From NCBI RefSeq assembly GCF_036075115.1, contig NZ_CP107958.1, positions 6,386,001-6,450,000 of the forward strand: 64,000 bases of DNA, given 5' to 3'. Source of the stretch: Streptomyces sp. NBC_00377 (lineage in GTDB: Bacteria > Actinomycetota > Actinomycetes > Streptomycetales > Streptomycetaceae). The translations under genes were made by a program, and so were the position numbers. The notes under the pieces are model-generated. The model did no database searches. It was not told the DNA's origin and saw only the letters and a program-made list of their open reading frames with translations. This document shows positions 32,469 through 40,702 of the stretch, piece after piece (position 1 is the stretch's first letter; the number at the start of each line of letters is the position of its first letter).

Positions 32469-33824
32469 TCAGAGGTGGTAGGAGTACTCGGCGAACTCCC
32501 AGTCGCTGACGTGTCGTTGGAAGCGTTCGGCCTCGTCGCGCTTGTAGGCGAGGAAGGACGCGGTGAAGTCCTTGCCCAGCAGTTCGGTGAGCGCTTCGTC
32601 GGCTTCGAGGGCGTCGAGCGCGGCGGTCAGGTTCATCGGCAGGACCTGGGACTTCTCCAGGTGGTAGCCGTAGCCCTCCAGCGGCGCGGGCGGCTCCTTG
32701 CCCTCTTGGACGCCGAGCAGGGCGGCGGCAGTGAGCGCGGCGATCGCGAGATACGGGTTGGCGCCGGCGTCCCCGAGCCGTAGCTCCAGGCGGGCGCCGG
32801 AGCCGCGCTCGGGCGGGATGCGGACCATGGCGCTTCGGTTGTCCAGGCCCCAGTTGATCAACCAGGGTGCGAGGGTGTCGGGCCCGAAGCGCTTGTACGA
32901 GTTGACGGTCGGGTTGAGCAGCGCGGCGAGCGCCGGGGCGTGGGTGAGGAGGCCGGCGATGGCGTGCCGGGCGTTGCCGGAGAGACCGAAGGCGCCGGCC
33001 GGGTCATCGAAGACGTTGCGGCCGTCGGCGTCGACGCAGGAGAAGTGCAGGTGGAAGCCGGAGCCGCCCGAATCGTTGAAGGGTTTGGCCATGAAGGTGG
33101 CCAACTTGCCTTCCTTACGAGCCAGTTCCTTGACAGCGGCCTTGAAGCGGAACGCCCGGTCGGCGGCGTCCAGGGCGTCGGAGTGGGTCAGGTTGATCTC
33201 GTACTGGCCGCCGTCGAACTCGTGGTTGCCGGTGATGACGCCGATGCCGAGGTCGCGCAGCTGTCGCAGGGTACGCAGCAGGTGGTTGTCGGGGTCGGCG
33301 CGCAGGCCGGCGGTGTAGACGGATCCGGTGACGGTGGGGCTGCGCCGCCAGCCGTTCGGGGCGGTGGCGTCCTCTTCGAGGAGGAAGTACTCCAGCTCCG
33401 GGCCGACGACCGGGCTCAGACCCGCGTCCGTGCATCGGGCCAGCACCGAGCGCAGCAGATCGCGCGGCGACTCCGCGGCCGGGCCGCCCGTCGCCGGGTC
33501 GGTCGTGTCACCGAGACACCACGCAACGCCGGGCTCCCAGGGCACGCGTGCGAGGGTGCTCAGGTCCGGTCGCACGGAGATGTCGGGCAGGCCGGCATCG
33601 ATGCCGCCCTGGATCGCGACGACGTCGCCGCGCGGGGTGGTGTGGTAGACGGCGCGGCAGAAGGCCAGGCCGTGCTCGCAGGCCGACGGCAGGTGGTCGA
33701 GCAGCACGTCGCGGGCGCGGTCGGTGCCGATGAGGTCGGGGTAGGTCACCCGGACCACGTCGATGCCCTCGGCGGCGAGCCGGTCCTGGTGCCGGCGGAC
33801 GGATGGGGTGTCGTGAGCGCTCAC
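32469..33824 (-). CDS. Glutamine-synthetase-like gamma-glutamyl-amine ligase
   Basis: A 451-residue member of the glutamine synthetase superfamily. Active-site pieces are visible: G-P-E-L-E-Y-F-L (about residue 130), N-H-E-F-D-G-G-Q-Y-E (about 190), G-S-G-F-H-L-H-F-S (about 235), and N-R-S-A-M-V-R-I-P with L-E-L-R-L-G-D near 320-345. The gene context (permease, PuuC- and PuuD-like enzymes) shows the PuuA / GlnA3-4 type, which joins glutamate to an amine using ATP, rather than ammonia assimilation. The GTG start at 33824 has GAGGAG upstream; the longer frame to 33983 would cross the promoter. First gene of an operon with the P450. Confidence 0.88.
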   Translation of the reverse strand: MSAHDTPSVRRHQDRLAAEGIDVVRVTYPDLIGTDRARDVLLDHLPSACEHGLAFCRAVYHTTPRGDVVAIQGGIDAGLPDISVRPDLSTLARVPWEPGVAWCLGDTTDPATGGPAAESPRDLLRSVLARCTDAGLSPVVGPELEYFLLEEDATAPNGWRRSPTVTGSVYTAGLRADPDNHLLRTLRQLRDLGIGVITGNHEFDGGQYEINLTHSDALDAADRAFRFKAAVKELARKEGKLATFMAKPFNDSGGSGFHLHFSCVDADGRNVFDDPAGAFGLSGNARHAIAGLLTHAPALAALLNPTVNSYKRFGPDTLAPWLINWGLDNRSAMVRIPPERGSGARLELRLGDAGANPYLAIAALTAAALLGVQEGKEPPAPLEGYGYHLEKSQVLPMNLTAALDALEADEALTELLGKDFTASFLAYKRDEAERFQRHVSDWEFAEYSYHL

Positions 33825-33942
33825 CGATGTCTCCTCGGCGGATTCGGGGCACCTCTCGGGCGTCGAGCCCGGGGGGAGGGTGGCGGAGCGAAGACTGGTT
33901 GGGGCGCCGGGCGATGCCGCGGTCGTGAAGCCCCGGTCAATC

Positions 33943-33983
33943 ATTTGAAGCCAAACGGTATGGAGGTGGCCGCCTTCCCGCAA
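33943..33983 (-). promoter_or_regulatory. Promoter and operator of the GS-like / P450 operon
   Basis: Minus strand: TTGCGG (33983-33978), 17 bp, TACCGT (33960-33955). The palindrome ATTTGAAGCCAAAC (33943-33956, plus-strand reading) overlaps the end of the -10 box and the start point. The same palindrome recurs at three other island promoters. Confidence 0.6.
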
Positions 33984-34005
33984 GGGGGTGTGCCAAAGAA
34001 TTTAT

Positions 34006-34063
34006 CCATCCGGATAGGTATTGACCAGAGCGTGGCGGCTTCCTATGTTGTTTGAAGCCAAAC
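34006..34063 (+). promoter_or_regulatory. Promoter and operator of the ferredoxin-dioxygenase operon
   Basis: TTGACC (34021-34026), 17 bp, TATGTT (34044-34049). The operator palindrome GTTTGAAGCCAAAC (34050-34063) follows immediately and would cover the start point. Upstream, CCATCCGGATAGG (34006-34018) matches a motif in front of the permease gene and sits within TATCC-N4-GGATA. The first gene starts about 130 bp downstream. Confidence 0.65.
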
Positions 34064-34189
34064 GAGTCAGGGGTTCGGCTTCCCGCACCCCTGTGGCTGG
34101 GGGCCCGGCCACCGGCCGGGCCCTTCCATCCCGCCCCTGCCCCTCGCTCCCGCCCGCTCCGGCGCACCCACCTTCCAGGAGGACCGGCC

Positions 34190-34378
34190 ATGAAGGTCGT
34201 CGTCGACATGAACAAGTGCAAGGACCACGGACAGTGCGTCTTCGCGGCCCCCGACGTTTTCCAGCTGGACGACAACGGACGGCTTGCCTACGTCAGCGAC
34301 CCGGACGACACCCTGCGCGACGAGGTCGAGGAGGCCGCGGACGTCTGTCCGCTGCAGGCCATCCGGATCGAGGACTGA
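34190..34378 (+). CDS. Ferredoxin, [3Fe-4S] P450-partner type
   Basis: A 62-residue ferredoxin with C-K-D-H-G-Q-C near the start and a lone C-P near the end, the three-cysteine plus one pattern (no fourth cysteine in C-x2-x2-C) typical of 3Fe-4S or similar ferredoxins that feed Streptomyces P450s. CCAGGAGG precedes the ATG. The reductase gene starts 6 bp after its stop, so both are made together. It should pass electrons from the reductase to the P450 at 31150-32448. Confidence 0.93.
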   Translation: MKVVVDMNKCKDHGQCVFAAPDVFQLDDNGRLAYVSDPDDTLRDEVEEAADVCPLQAIRIED

Positions 34379-34383
34379 GCGGC

Positions 34384-35598
34384 ATGACGACGCAGCGCAT
34401 CATCGTCGCCGGGGCCTCCATGGGCGGCCTGCGCGCGGCCGAACAACTCCGCAGCGCCGGGTGGACCGGCGCGATCACCGTGATCGGGGACGAGCCCCAC
34501 ATGCCGTACAACCGGCCGCCTCTCTCCAAGGAAGCGCTGGCCGGAAAGGCGTCGTTCGAGTCCCTGGCCTTCACTCCCAAGGCAAGCGCGGCCGACGTGG
34601 AGTGGCGGCTCGGTACGAGCGTCACGAGCGCCCGACTCGCCGAGCGGGTCGTCGTGCTCGACAGCGGCGAGGAGCTGCCCTTCGACGGACTGGTCGTCGC
34701 CACGGGTATGCGTCCCCGGCGCCTGCGCTGCGAGGGCCCCGCGGTCGGCCGTCACACCGTACGGACTTTCCGTGACGCTCAGGCCCTGCGGGCGGATCTG
34801 GTCCGGCCGGGCGCCCGGGTCGTCGTCATCGGTGCCGGGTTCATCGGCTGCGAGGTGGCCGCCACCGCGGTCGGTCTCGGCGTCTCGGACGTCACCGTGG
34901 TCGACCCACTGCCGCTGCCCATGGTCGGACCACTCGGCGAGCTGCCGGCCCGTGCGCTGCTGGGGCGGCACGAGGAACGTGGTGTGCGCTTCGCTCTCGG
35001 TGCGGGTGTCTCGGGGTTCGAGGGCGAGGAGCACGTCATCGGGGTCGTACTGAGTGACGGGACGGTGCTCCCGGCCGATGTGGTCGTGGAGTCGGTCGGC
35101 TCCGTCGCCAACACCGAGTGGCTCGACGGCAACGGTCTCGACCTGACCGACGGCGTGCTCACTGACGGGCAGCTGCGGGTCGGCGGACTGCCGTACGTCG
35201 TCGCGGTCGGCGACGTCGCCCGCTTCCCCAATGCCCGCTACGACGGCGTACCGCGCCGGGTCGAGCACTGGTCGATCCCCGGCGACACCGCGAAGCATGC
35301 GGCCAAGGCACTGATGGCTCATCTCACGGGTGCGGAAGTCGGCTTGCCGCCGTTCGCGCCGCTGCCCACCTTCTGGAGCGACCAGCACGACTTCCGGCTG
35401 CTGTCCTTCGGTTCCCCCGTACTCGGCCTCGCCGACATCCGCGTCCTGGCCGGCGATCCGGGCGGCGACATGATCGTCGGATACCACGCCGACGGCGGGC
35501 GGCTCGTCGGCGTCGTCGCCCTCGGTGGCTCAGCCGCTGCCACCGGCGCCGCCCGCTACCGCGCCCAGCTGCTCAAGCAGCCCGCCCTCACCGCGTAA
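34384..35598 (+). CDS. FAD-dependent ferredoxin reductase
   Basis: A 404-residue pyridine-nucleotide-disulfide-type reductase of the rhodocoxin/putidaredoxin reductase group. The FAD-binding start is I-I-V-A-G-A-S-M-G-G (residues 6-15, third glycine replaced), the NAD(P)H fold is V-V-V-I-G-A-G-F-I-G-C-E (about 146-157), and A-V-G-D-V-A-R-F (about 279) binds the flavin. The early Y-N-R-P-P-L-S-K motif is typical. It transfers electrons from NAD(P)H to the ferredoxin just upstream, completing a class I P450 chain. Confidence 0.93.
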   Translation: MTTQRIIVAGASMGGLRAAEQLRSAGWTGAITVIGDEPHMPYNRPPLSKEALAGKASFESLAFTPKASAADVEWRLGTSVTSARLAERVVVLDSGEELPFDGLVVATGMRPRRLRCEGPAVGRHTVRTFRDAQALRADLVRPGARVVVIGAGFIGCEVAATAVGLGVSDVTVVDPLPLPMVGPLGELPARALLGRHEERGVRFALGAGVSGFEGEEHVIGVVLSDGTVLPADVVVESVGSVANTEWLDGNGLDLTDGVLTDGQLRVGGLPYVVAVGDVARFPNARYDGVPRRVEHWSIPGDTAKHAAKALMAHLTGAEVGLPPFAPLPTFWSDQHDFRLLSFGSPVLGLADIRVLAGDPGGDMIVGYHADGGRLVGVVALGGSAAATGAARYRAQLLKQPALTA

Positions 35599-35610
35599 GG
35601 AACCAACGTC

Positions 35611-36417
35611 ATGGCCAGCGTCCGTGGTTACTTCCATCCCAAGACGGCGACCGGATCATCGTCCCTGATCCCCTCACCCCCCTGGCACTACTCCGGCGAC
35701 CTGCTCACGATCGAGTACCGCACCGATCCCGCACGTGTACGGGAGTTGCTGCCCGCACCGCTGGAACTCGCCGAGGAGGACCCGGGCGCGGTCGCGCTGA
35801 TCTGGGCCGACTGGCAGTCCTGCTCCGGTACGAAGGAGGAGCTGCTGGACCCGGTGCGCGCCCAGTACAAGGAGGCCTTCGCCGTCGTCCGCTGCTCGTA
35901 CCAGGGGCGGACGTACTCGCGCTGCGTGTACATCTGGGTCGACAAGGACTTTGCGATCGCCCGCGGACTGCACCAGGGCTACCCGAAGAAGCTCGGTTCG
36001 ATTCACCAGACGCGCCCGCACCTATACGGTCCGGCCCCGCGCATCGAGGCCGGAGCCCGCTTCGGCGCCACCCTCGCCGCAGCCGACCGGCGCCTGGCAC
36101 AGACGGTGGTGACCCTGCGCGAGCCGTCCGAGACCAACGGCTTCGTCAACGGCCACCCGATGGCCCACCACCGCTGGCTTCCCTCCATCGAGAACGGCAA
36201 GGGCCTCGCGCTCGACGAGTTGATCGAGACCGGCGCCGCGTCCTTCGAGGCCGGACAGCCGTGGGTCGGCGATGCGGAACTGGAGCTGTTCGAGGCGCCG
36301 ACGGAAGATCTGGCCCGGCTGGAGATCCGAGAGCCGATCGCCGCGTACTACCGGCAGGTGGGCGTCGTCTGGGACGGCGGTCGACTGCTGGAATCCGGCA
36401 CCTCCGAGGCCGAGTAA
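35611..36417 (+). CDS. Acetoacetate-decarboxylase-fold enzyme
   Basis: A 268-residue protein of the acetoacetate decarboxylase superfamily. The Schiff-base lysine region is Q-G-Y-P-K-K-L-G-S, with Lys126 and Lys127; the L-L-P-A-P-L-E-L opening strand and W-x-D-x-D elements are also seen. Relatives include decarboxylases and aldolase/dehydratase-like enzymes acting on 2-oxo acids. Sitting inside a meta-cleavage operon, it may process the ring-fission product. It starts 12 bp after the reductase gene. Confidence 0.85.
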   Translation: MASVRGYFHPKTATGSSSLIPSPPWHYSGDLLTIEYRTDPARVRELLPAPLELAEEDPGAVALIWADWQSCSGTKEELLDPVRAQYKEAFAVVRCSYQGRTYSRCVYIWVDKDFAIARGLHQGYPKKLGSIHQTRPHLYGPAPRIEAGARFGATLAAADRRLAQTVVTLREPSETNGFVNGHPMAHHRWLPSIENGKGLALDELIETGAASFEAGQPWVGDAELELFEAPTEDLARLEIREPIAAYYRQVGVVWDGGRLLESGTSEAE

Positions 36418-36452
36418 CCCCCCTTACACATCAGAAGACCTGGAGACCGGAC

Positions 36453-37940
36453 ATGACCGAGCACATCACCACGGTGGCCGGGGTCGCCGTCGACACCCGG
36501 CACTGGATCGGCGGCGAACGCGTGGCGTCCGTCGAGACGTTCACCGACGTGTCGCCGATCGACGGAAGCACCCTTGGAGAGATCTCCCGGGGCACGGCGG
36601 CGGAGGCCGCGGCGGCCGTCGCCGCCGCTCGCGCCGCCTTTCCCGCCTGGGCCGCCACGTCGCGCGCAGAGCGTGCCCGCATCCTGCACGCCATCGCCGA
36701 CGGAGTCGAGAAGCGCATCGAGGACCTCGCCAATGTCGAGACGCTCGACAACGGCGCCCTCCTGCGTTCCCACCGCCGCGGTGTGATGCCGCGCGTGGCG
36801 CACAACTTCCGCTTCTTCGCCGACTGGCTGCTGAAGCTGGAGCACGAGGACTTCACCACGTACACGAGCGGCTCCGCCGCGGGCCGCGGCCACACCAACC
36901 ACGTGAGCTGGGACCCGGCGGGCCCGTGCGTGCTGATCACGCCGTGGAACGCCCCGCTGATGCTGGCCACCTGGAAGGTCGCCCCGGCGCTGGCCGCCGG
37001 GAACACGGTGATCCTCAAGCCCGCCGAGTGGTCCCCGCTCACTGCTTCGCTGCTCGCCGACATCGCGGCCGAGGCAGGGCTGCCGGCCGGTGTCCTCAAC
37101 GTCGTGCAGGGATACGGCACCGAGGTCGGCAACGCTCTTGTCTCGCACCCGGACGTCCGCCGGATCAGCTTCACCGGTTCCGTGCCCACCGCCCAGCACA
37201 TCGCCCGGGCGGCCGCCGCCAACCTCACCCCTCTCAGCCTCGAACTCGGCGGAAAGTCACCGCTGTTGGTCTTCGCCGACGCGGACCTCGACCTCGCCGT
37301 GGACCTGGCGGTGGAGCAGTACGACAACGCCGGACAGGTATGCCTGGCCGCGACCCGCATCCTTGTCGAGGAGACGGTCTCGGACGAGTTCACCCGCCGG
37401 TTCGTGGAAAAGGCGAGCCGGCTCAGGCAGGGTGACTCGCGTGACGAGGGCACCGACCTCGGCCCCAACATCCACCCGCGCCAGCTGGAGAAGATCGACG
37501 GTTTCGTGCGTCGCGCGCTCGACGACGGGGCTCGCGCGGTCATCGGCGGCAAGCGCAAGGACGCTCTGTACTACGAGCCGACCCTCCTCACCGACGTCGC
37601 CCAGGACTCGGAGATCGTGCAGGAGGAGGTCTTCGGTCCGGTCCTGACGCTCCAGACCTTCGGCGACGAGGAAGAGGCCGTGCGCTTCGCCAACGACACC
37701 CGCTTCGGTCTGGCCGCCACCCTCGTCACCGGCGACCACGAGCGCGCCGAGCGGGTCACCGCGCGGCTCGTCGCGGGCACGGTCTGGGTCAACTGCTTCT
37801 TCGTACGCGACCTCCAGGCTCCCTTCGGCGGCTCCCGCCACTCGGGCGTCGGCCGGGAGGGCGGCACATGGAGCTTCGACTTCTACTGCGACGTCAAGAA
37901 CACCGTCACCGCGCCGAACGGATGGCAAGACCATGGGTGA
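36453..37940 (+). CDS. Aldehyde dehydrogenase, muconic-semialdehyde type
   Basis: A 495-residue NAD(P)-dependent aldehyde dehydrogenase. Catalytic Cys297 is in Q-V-C-L-A-A-T-R, the general-base glutamate in L-E-L-G-G-K-S (about 262), and the cofactor loop is I-T-P-W-N-A-P (about 164). Immediately before an HpaD-type dioxygenase (8-bp overlap), the natural role is oxidation of the ring-cleavage semialdehyde, as done by HpaE or 2-hydroxymuconate semialdehyde dehydrogenase. GGAG lies 9 bp before the ATG. Confidence 0.9.
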   Translation: MTEHITTVAGVAVDTRHWIGGERVASVETFTDVSPIDGSTLGEISRGTAAEAAAAVAAARAAFPAWAATSRAERARILHAIADGVEKRIEDLANVETLDNGALLRSHRRGVMPRVAHNFRFFADWLLKLEHEDFTTYTSGSAAGRGHTNHVSWDPAGPCVLITPWNAPLMLATWKVAPALAAGNTVILKPAEWSPLTASLLADIAAEAGLPAGVLNVVQGYGTEVGNALVSHPDVRRISFTGSVPTAQHIARAAAANLTPLSLELGGKSPLLVFADADLDLAVDLAVEQYDNAGQVCLAATRILVEETVSDEFTRRFVEKASRLRQGDSRDEGTDLGPNIHPRQLEKIDGFVRRALDDGARAVIGGKRKDALYYEPTLLTDVAQDSEIVQEEVFGPVLTLQTFGDEEEAVRFANDTRFGLAATLVTGDHERAERVTARLVAGTVWVNCFFVRDLQAPFGGSRHSGVGREGGTWSFDFYCDVKNTVTAPNGWQDHG

Positions 37941-38868
37941 AATCGTCGGGGCGGGTCTGCTCGCCCACGTCCCCACCATCGTGCTGCCGGAGGGGGACCG
38001 GCTCGAGCTGAACCAGGGCAAGGAGATCACCCTCGTCACCGGCTTGCGACAGCTCCGCGAGGACGTCTTCGACAGTGACGACTACGACACCGTCGTGGTC
38101 CTGGACTCGCACTGGGCCACCACCGTCGAGTTCGTCGTCACCGCCCAGCAGCGCAGGGCCGGACTGTTCACCTCCGAGGAACTGCCGCGCGGCATGTGCC
38201 GGATGCCGTACGACTTCCCGGGTGACCCCGAACTGGCCCACAACATCGCCCGGTTCGCCGACAAGCACGGCACCTGGGTCACCGCGATCGACGACGAGTA
38301 CCTGCCGATCTACTACGCCACCATCAACCTGTGGAAGTTCCTCGGCGAGGGGCTGCCGGACAAGCGATGGGTGACCATCGGCGTCTGCCAGACCGGTGAC
38401 ATGGAGGACCACCTGCGGCTCGGCCGCGCCCTGGCGGACGGTATCGCCGCCACTCCTGGCCGCCGCGTGCTGCTGATCGCCTCCGGAGCGCTGTCGCACA
38501 CCTTCTGGCCGCTGCGCGAGCTTCGCGACCACGAGTCGAGCGACCCCGGCCACATCTTCACGTCCGAGGCCCGCGATGCCGACTACGAGCGCATCGCCTG
38601 GTTCAAGGAGGGCCGCCACGGCAAGGTCCTCGACACCATGGACGAGTTCTGGAAGTACAAGCCCGAGGCCCGCTTCTACCACTACCTGATGATGGCCGGC
38701 GCCCTCGGCGAGCAGGCATGCGTCGCCGAGGCACGTCAGTACGGCGAGTACGAGAACTCCATCGGCACAGGCCAGGTCCACCTCTGGTTCGACCGCCCGG
38801 CCGAGGGCTGGACCGGCACCGGCGCGCCCGCGTCCGCCTCCCCGCCCACCCCGCACAGCCGCTCCTAG
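37933..38868 (+). CDS. hpaD: Extradiol ring-cleavage dioxygenase, class III (HpaD-like)
   Basis: A 311-residue LigB-superfamily dioxygenase. Features shared with homoprotocatechuate 2,3-dioxygenase are the early iron-ligand region L-L-A-H-V-P (His12), D-S-H-W (about 58-61), F-T-S-E-E-L-P-R, A-S-G-A-L-S-H-T-F-W (about 184-193) and the end G-T-G-Q-V-H. It opens a catechol ring next to the hydroxyls using Fe(II) and O2. The most likely substrate is 3,4-dihydroxyphenylacetate or a close relative. It overlaps the preceding dehydrogenase gene by 8 bp. The C-terminal tail of about 15 Pro/Ser/Thr residues is extra. Confidence 0.88.
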   Translation: MGEIVGAGLLAHVPTIVLPEGDRLELNQGKEITLVTGLRQLREDVFDSDDYDTVVVLDSHWATTVEFVVTAQQRRAGLFTSEELPRGMCRMPYDFPGDPELAHNIARFADKHGTWVTAIDDEYLPIYYATINLWKFLGEGLPDKRWVTIGVCQTGDMEDHLRLGRALADGIAATPGRRVLLIASGALSHTFWPLRELRDHESSDPGHIFTSEARDADYERIAWFKEGRHGKVLDTMDEFWKYKPEARFYHYLMMAGALGEQACVAEARQYGEYENSIGTGQVHLWFDRPAEGWTGTGAPASASPPTPHSRS

Positions 38869-38880
38869 AAAGGCCCCGCC

Positions 38881-39726
38881 ATGCCCGAATACCGCCGTGT
38901 CCTCCTCGACGGAGCCGCCGTCGAGACCGTCCGTGACGGTGACGAACTCGTCGCCGGGGACGGCCGCCGGGTCAAGATCGAGGACGCCCAGCACCTGCCG
39001 CCGGTCGTGCCGTCCAAGGTCGTCGCCGTTCACCTCAACCACCGCAGCCGGGTCGACGAGTTCCAGATCCAGCTGACCCCGACGCCGACGTACTTCCACA
39101 AGCCGACCTCCGCCCTCAACTCCCACAAGGGCGCCATCGTCCGCCCCGAGGGCTGTAAGTGGCTCAACTACGAGGGAGAGGTGGCGATCGTCATCGGCCG
39201 GACCGCGCGCAACATCTCCCCTGCCGAGGCGGGCGAGTACATCGCGGGCTACACCGTCGCCAACGACTACGGCCTGCACGACTTCCGCGACACCGACGCC
39301 GGTTCGATGCTCCGGGTGAAGGGCTCCGACACCCTGTGTCCGCTCGGCCCAGGCCTGGTCAGCGACTGGGACTTCCACGGCAAGTACCTGCGCACGTACG
39401 TCAACGGCGAGCTCGTACAGGACGGTTCGACGGATGAGATGGAGTGGGACATGCACTACCTCGTCGCCGACATCGCGCGCACCATCACTCTCCACCCCGG
39501 CGACGTGCTGCTCTCCGGTACCCCGGCCAACTCCCGCCCTGTCCAGCCCGGTGACGTCGTCGAGGTCGAGGTCGAGGGCCTGGGGCGGCTCACCAACCAC
39601 ATCGTCACCGGCCCCACCTCGATCCGTACGGACGTCGGAGCCCAGCCCACCGAATCGGAAGAGGTCCTGTCCACCGCGCTCGGCGGCGACTGGGAGTTCC
39701 GCGGTATCCGGCCCCCCGAGCGCTGA
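38881..39726 (+). CDS. Fumarylacetoacetate-hydrolase-family enzyme (HpaG-like)
   Basis: A 281-residue FAH-fold protein. The metal site is formed by Y-E-G-E-V-A-I-V-I-G (about residues 98-107) and N-D-Y-G-L-H-D (about 130); a late L-S-G-T-P-A-N-S-R-P loop is typical. In aromatic catabolism such enzymes are decarboxylase/isomerases of the opened ring (HpaG) or hydratases. Enteric HpaG is a double-domain protein of about 430 residues; this one has a single domain. Last gene of the operon, 12 bp after hpaD. Confidence 0.88.
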   Translation: MPEYRRVLLDGAAVETVRDGDELVAGDGRRVKIEDAQHLPPVVPSKVVAVHLNHRSRVDEFQIQLTPTPTYFHKPTSALNSHKGAIVRPEGCKWLNYEGEVAIVIGRTARNISPAEAGEYIAGYTVANDYGLHDFRDTDAGSMLRVKGSDTLCPLGPGLVSDWDFHGKYLRTYVNGELVQDGSTDEMEWDMHYLVADIARTITLHPGDVLLSGTPANSRPVQPGDVVEVEVEGLGRLTNHIVTGPTSIRTDVGAQPTESEEVLSTALGGDWEFRGIRPPER

Positions 39727-39855
39727 TGCCCACCGTAGGCGGAACCGCACCCGGCCTGCCGCGACGGTGCCCGGCGTGGTGCTTCACCTGTCCGTCCCGT
39801 GCGGCCGGGCAGGGGAGAGGCCGCCGTGCGTGTACGGGCCGGTAGGGTCGCACCC

Positions 39856-40491
39856 ATGACCGAAGCCACCGGGACCCCTGAGGGCCGCAGGCCGCGCAAG
39901 CGGGTGAACTACGGGGAGGGCCGGGAGGCCCTGCTCAACGCGGCCGTGCGGGTGGTGGCCCGGGGTGGTCTGCGCAAGCTCACCTATCGCGCGGTGGCGG
40001 AGGAGGCAGGGGTCACCCACGGTCTTGTCGTCCACCACTTCGGCACCCGTGACGCGCTGATCGAGGAGGCGCTCGCCCACACCGTACGCTCCAGCCTGAG
40101 CGTCAGCGCGGTCGAGCCGGGGACCGGCAAGGTGTCCGACTTCTCGGCCGGAGTGTCCGAGATGGTCACGGCCGATCCGGACACCCAGGTCTTCCAGTAC
40201 GAGCTGCTGCTCGAATCCCGGCGAAGGCCGGAGCTGCTGCCGCTGATCCGTGGGCTGTACGACGAGTACTTCGATGCCACCGAGCGCGAGCTGTCCCGGA
40301 TGCTCCCCGAGGGTGCGAACCGGGCGATGACGCGGCTGGTCTTCGCCGCCCTCGACGGTCTCGTCCTGCACCAGCTCGTTCTGGGCGGCGGACCCGAGGT
40401 CACCGACGCGGCCATCGAGGAGCTCCGCTCCCTGCTGCGGTTGCTCGACGCCGACGCAGACGGCGAGAGTGCGGGCGACAGCGGCGCCTGA
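39856..40491 (+). CDS. TetR-family regulator, likely controller of the island
   Basis: A 211-residue TetR protein. The helix-turn-helix lies at about residues 20-62 (A-A-V-R-V-V-A-R-G-G-L-R-K-L-T-Y-R-A-V-A and a V-T-H-G-L-V-V-H-H-F recognition helix). The start ATG at 39856 is 7 nt after a TAGGGT hexamer with no ribosome site, so the message may be leaderless. It lies directly after the dioxygenase operon and before the permease, each with the shared palindrome, which makes it the best candidate to bind that palindrome. That link is inferred from position. Confidence 0.9.
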   Translation: MTEATGTPEGRRPRKRVNYGEGREALLNAAVRVVARGGLRKLTYRAVAEEAGVTHGLVVHHFGTRDALIEEALAHTVRSSLSVSAVEPGTGKVSDFSAGVSEMVTADPDTQVFQYELLLESRRRPELLPLIRGLYDEYFDATERELSRMLPEGANRAMTRLVFAALDGLVLHQLVLGGGPEVTDAAIEELRSLLRLLDADADGESAGDSGA

Positions 40492-40511
40492 CTCGCCGAC
40501 CTGCCTGTTGT

Positions 40512-40542
40512 GAGGCCCCGGACGCTTGGCGCCCGGGGCCTC
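40512..40542 (+). terminator. Terminator of the TetR gene
   Basis: GAGGCCCCGG and CCGGGGCCTC pair perfectly (10 bp) around an 11-nt loop, 20 bp past the stop codon. Confidence 0.75.
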
Positions 40543-40619
40543 GTTCGGCTCGGATGCCACCTCGGCCACGGCCTCGTACAGACGATGCGGTGGCCCAAAA
40601 AACACCACACAAACCCTTG

Positions 40620-40669
40620 CCATCTGGATAGTTCCAGCCCACTATGAGGCAACTCGTTTGGCTAGAAAC
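40620..40669 (+). promoter_or_regulatory. Permease control region with shared operator
   Basis: CCATCTGGATAG (40620-40631) repeats the motif seen before the dioxygenase operon. TATGAG (40643-40648) may be the -10 box. The operator GTTTGGCTAGAAAC (40656-40669) follows, extended to TCGTTTGGCTAGAAACGA. The permease starts 33 bp later. Confidence 0.55.
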
Positions 40670-40702
40670 GAAACCTCTCCCCCTTCCAGGCAGGTGATCC
40701 GC

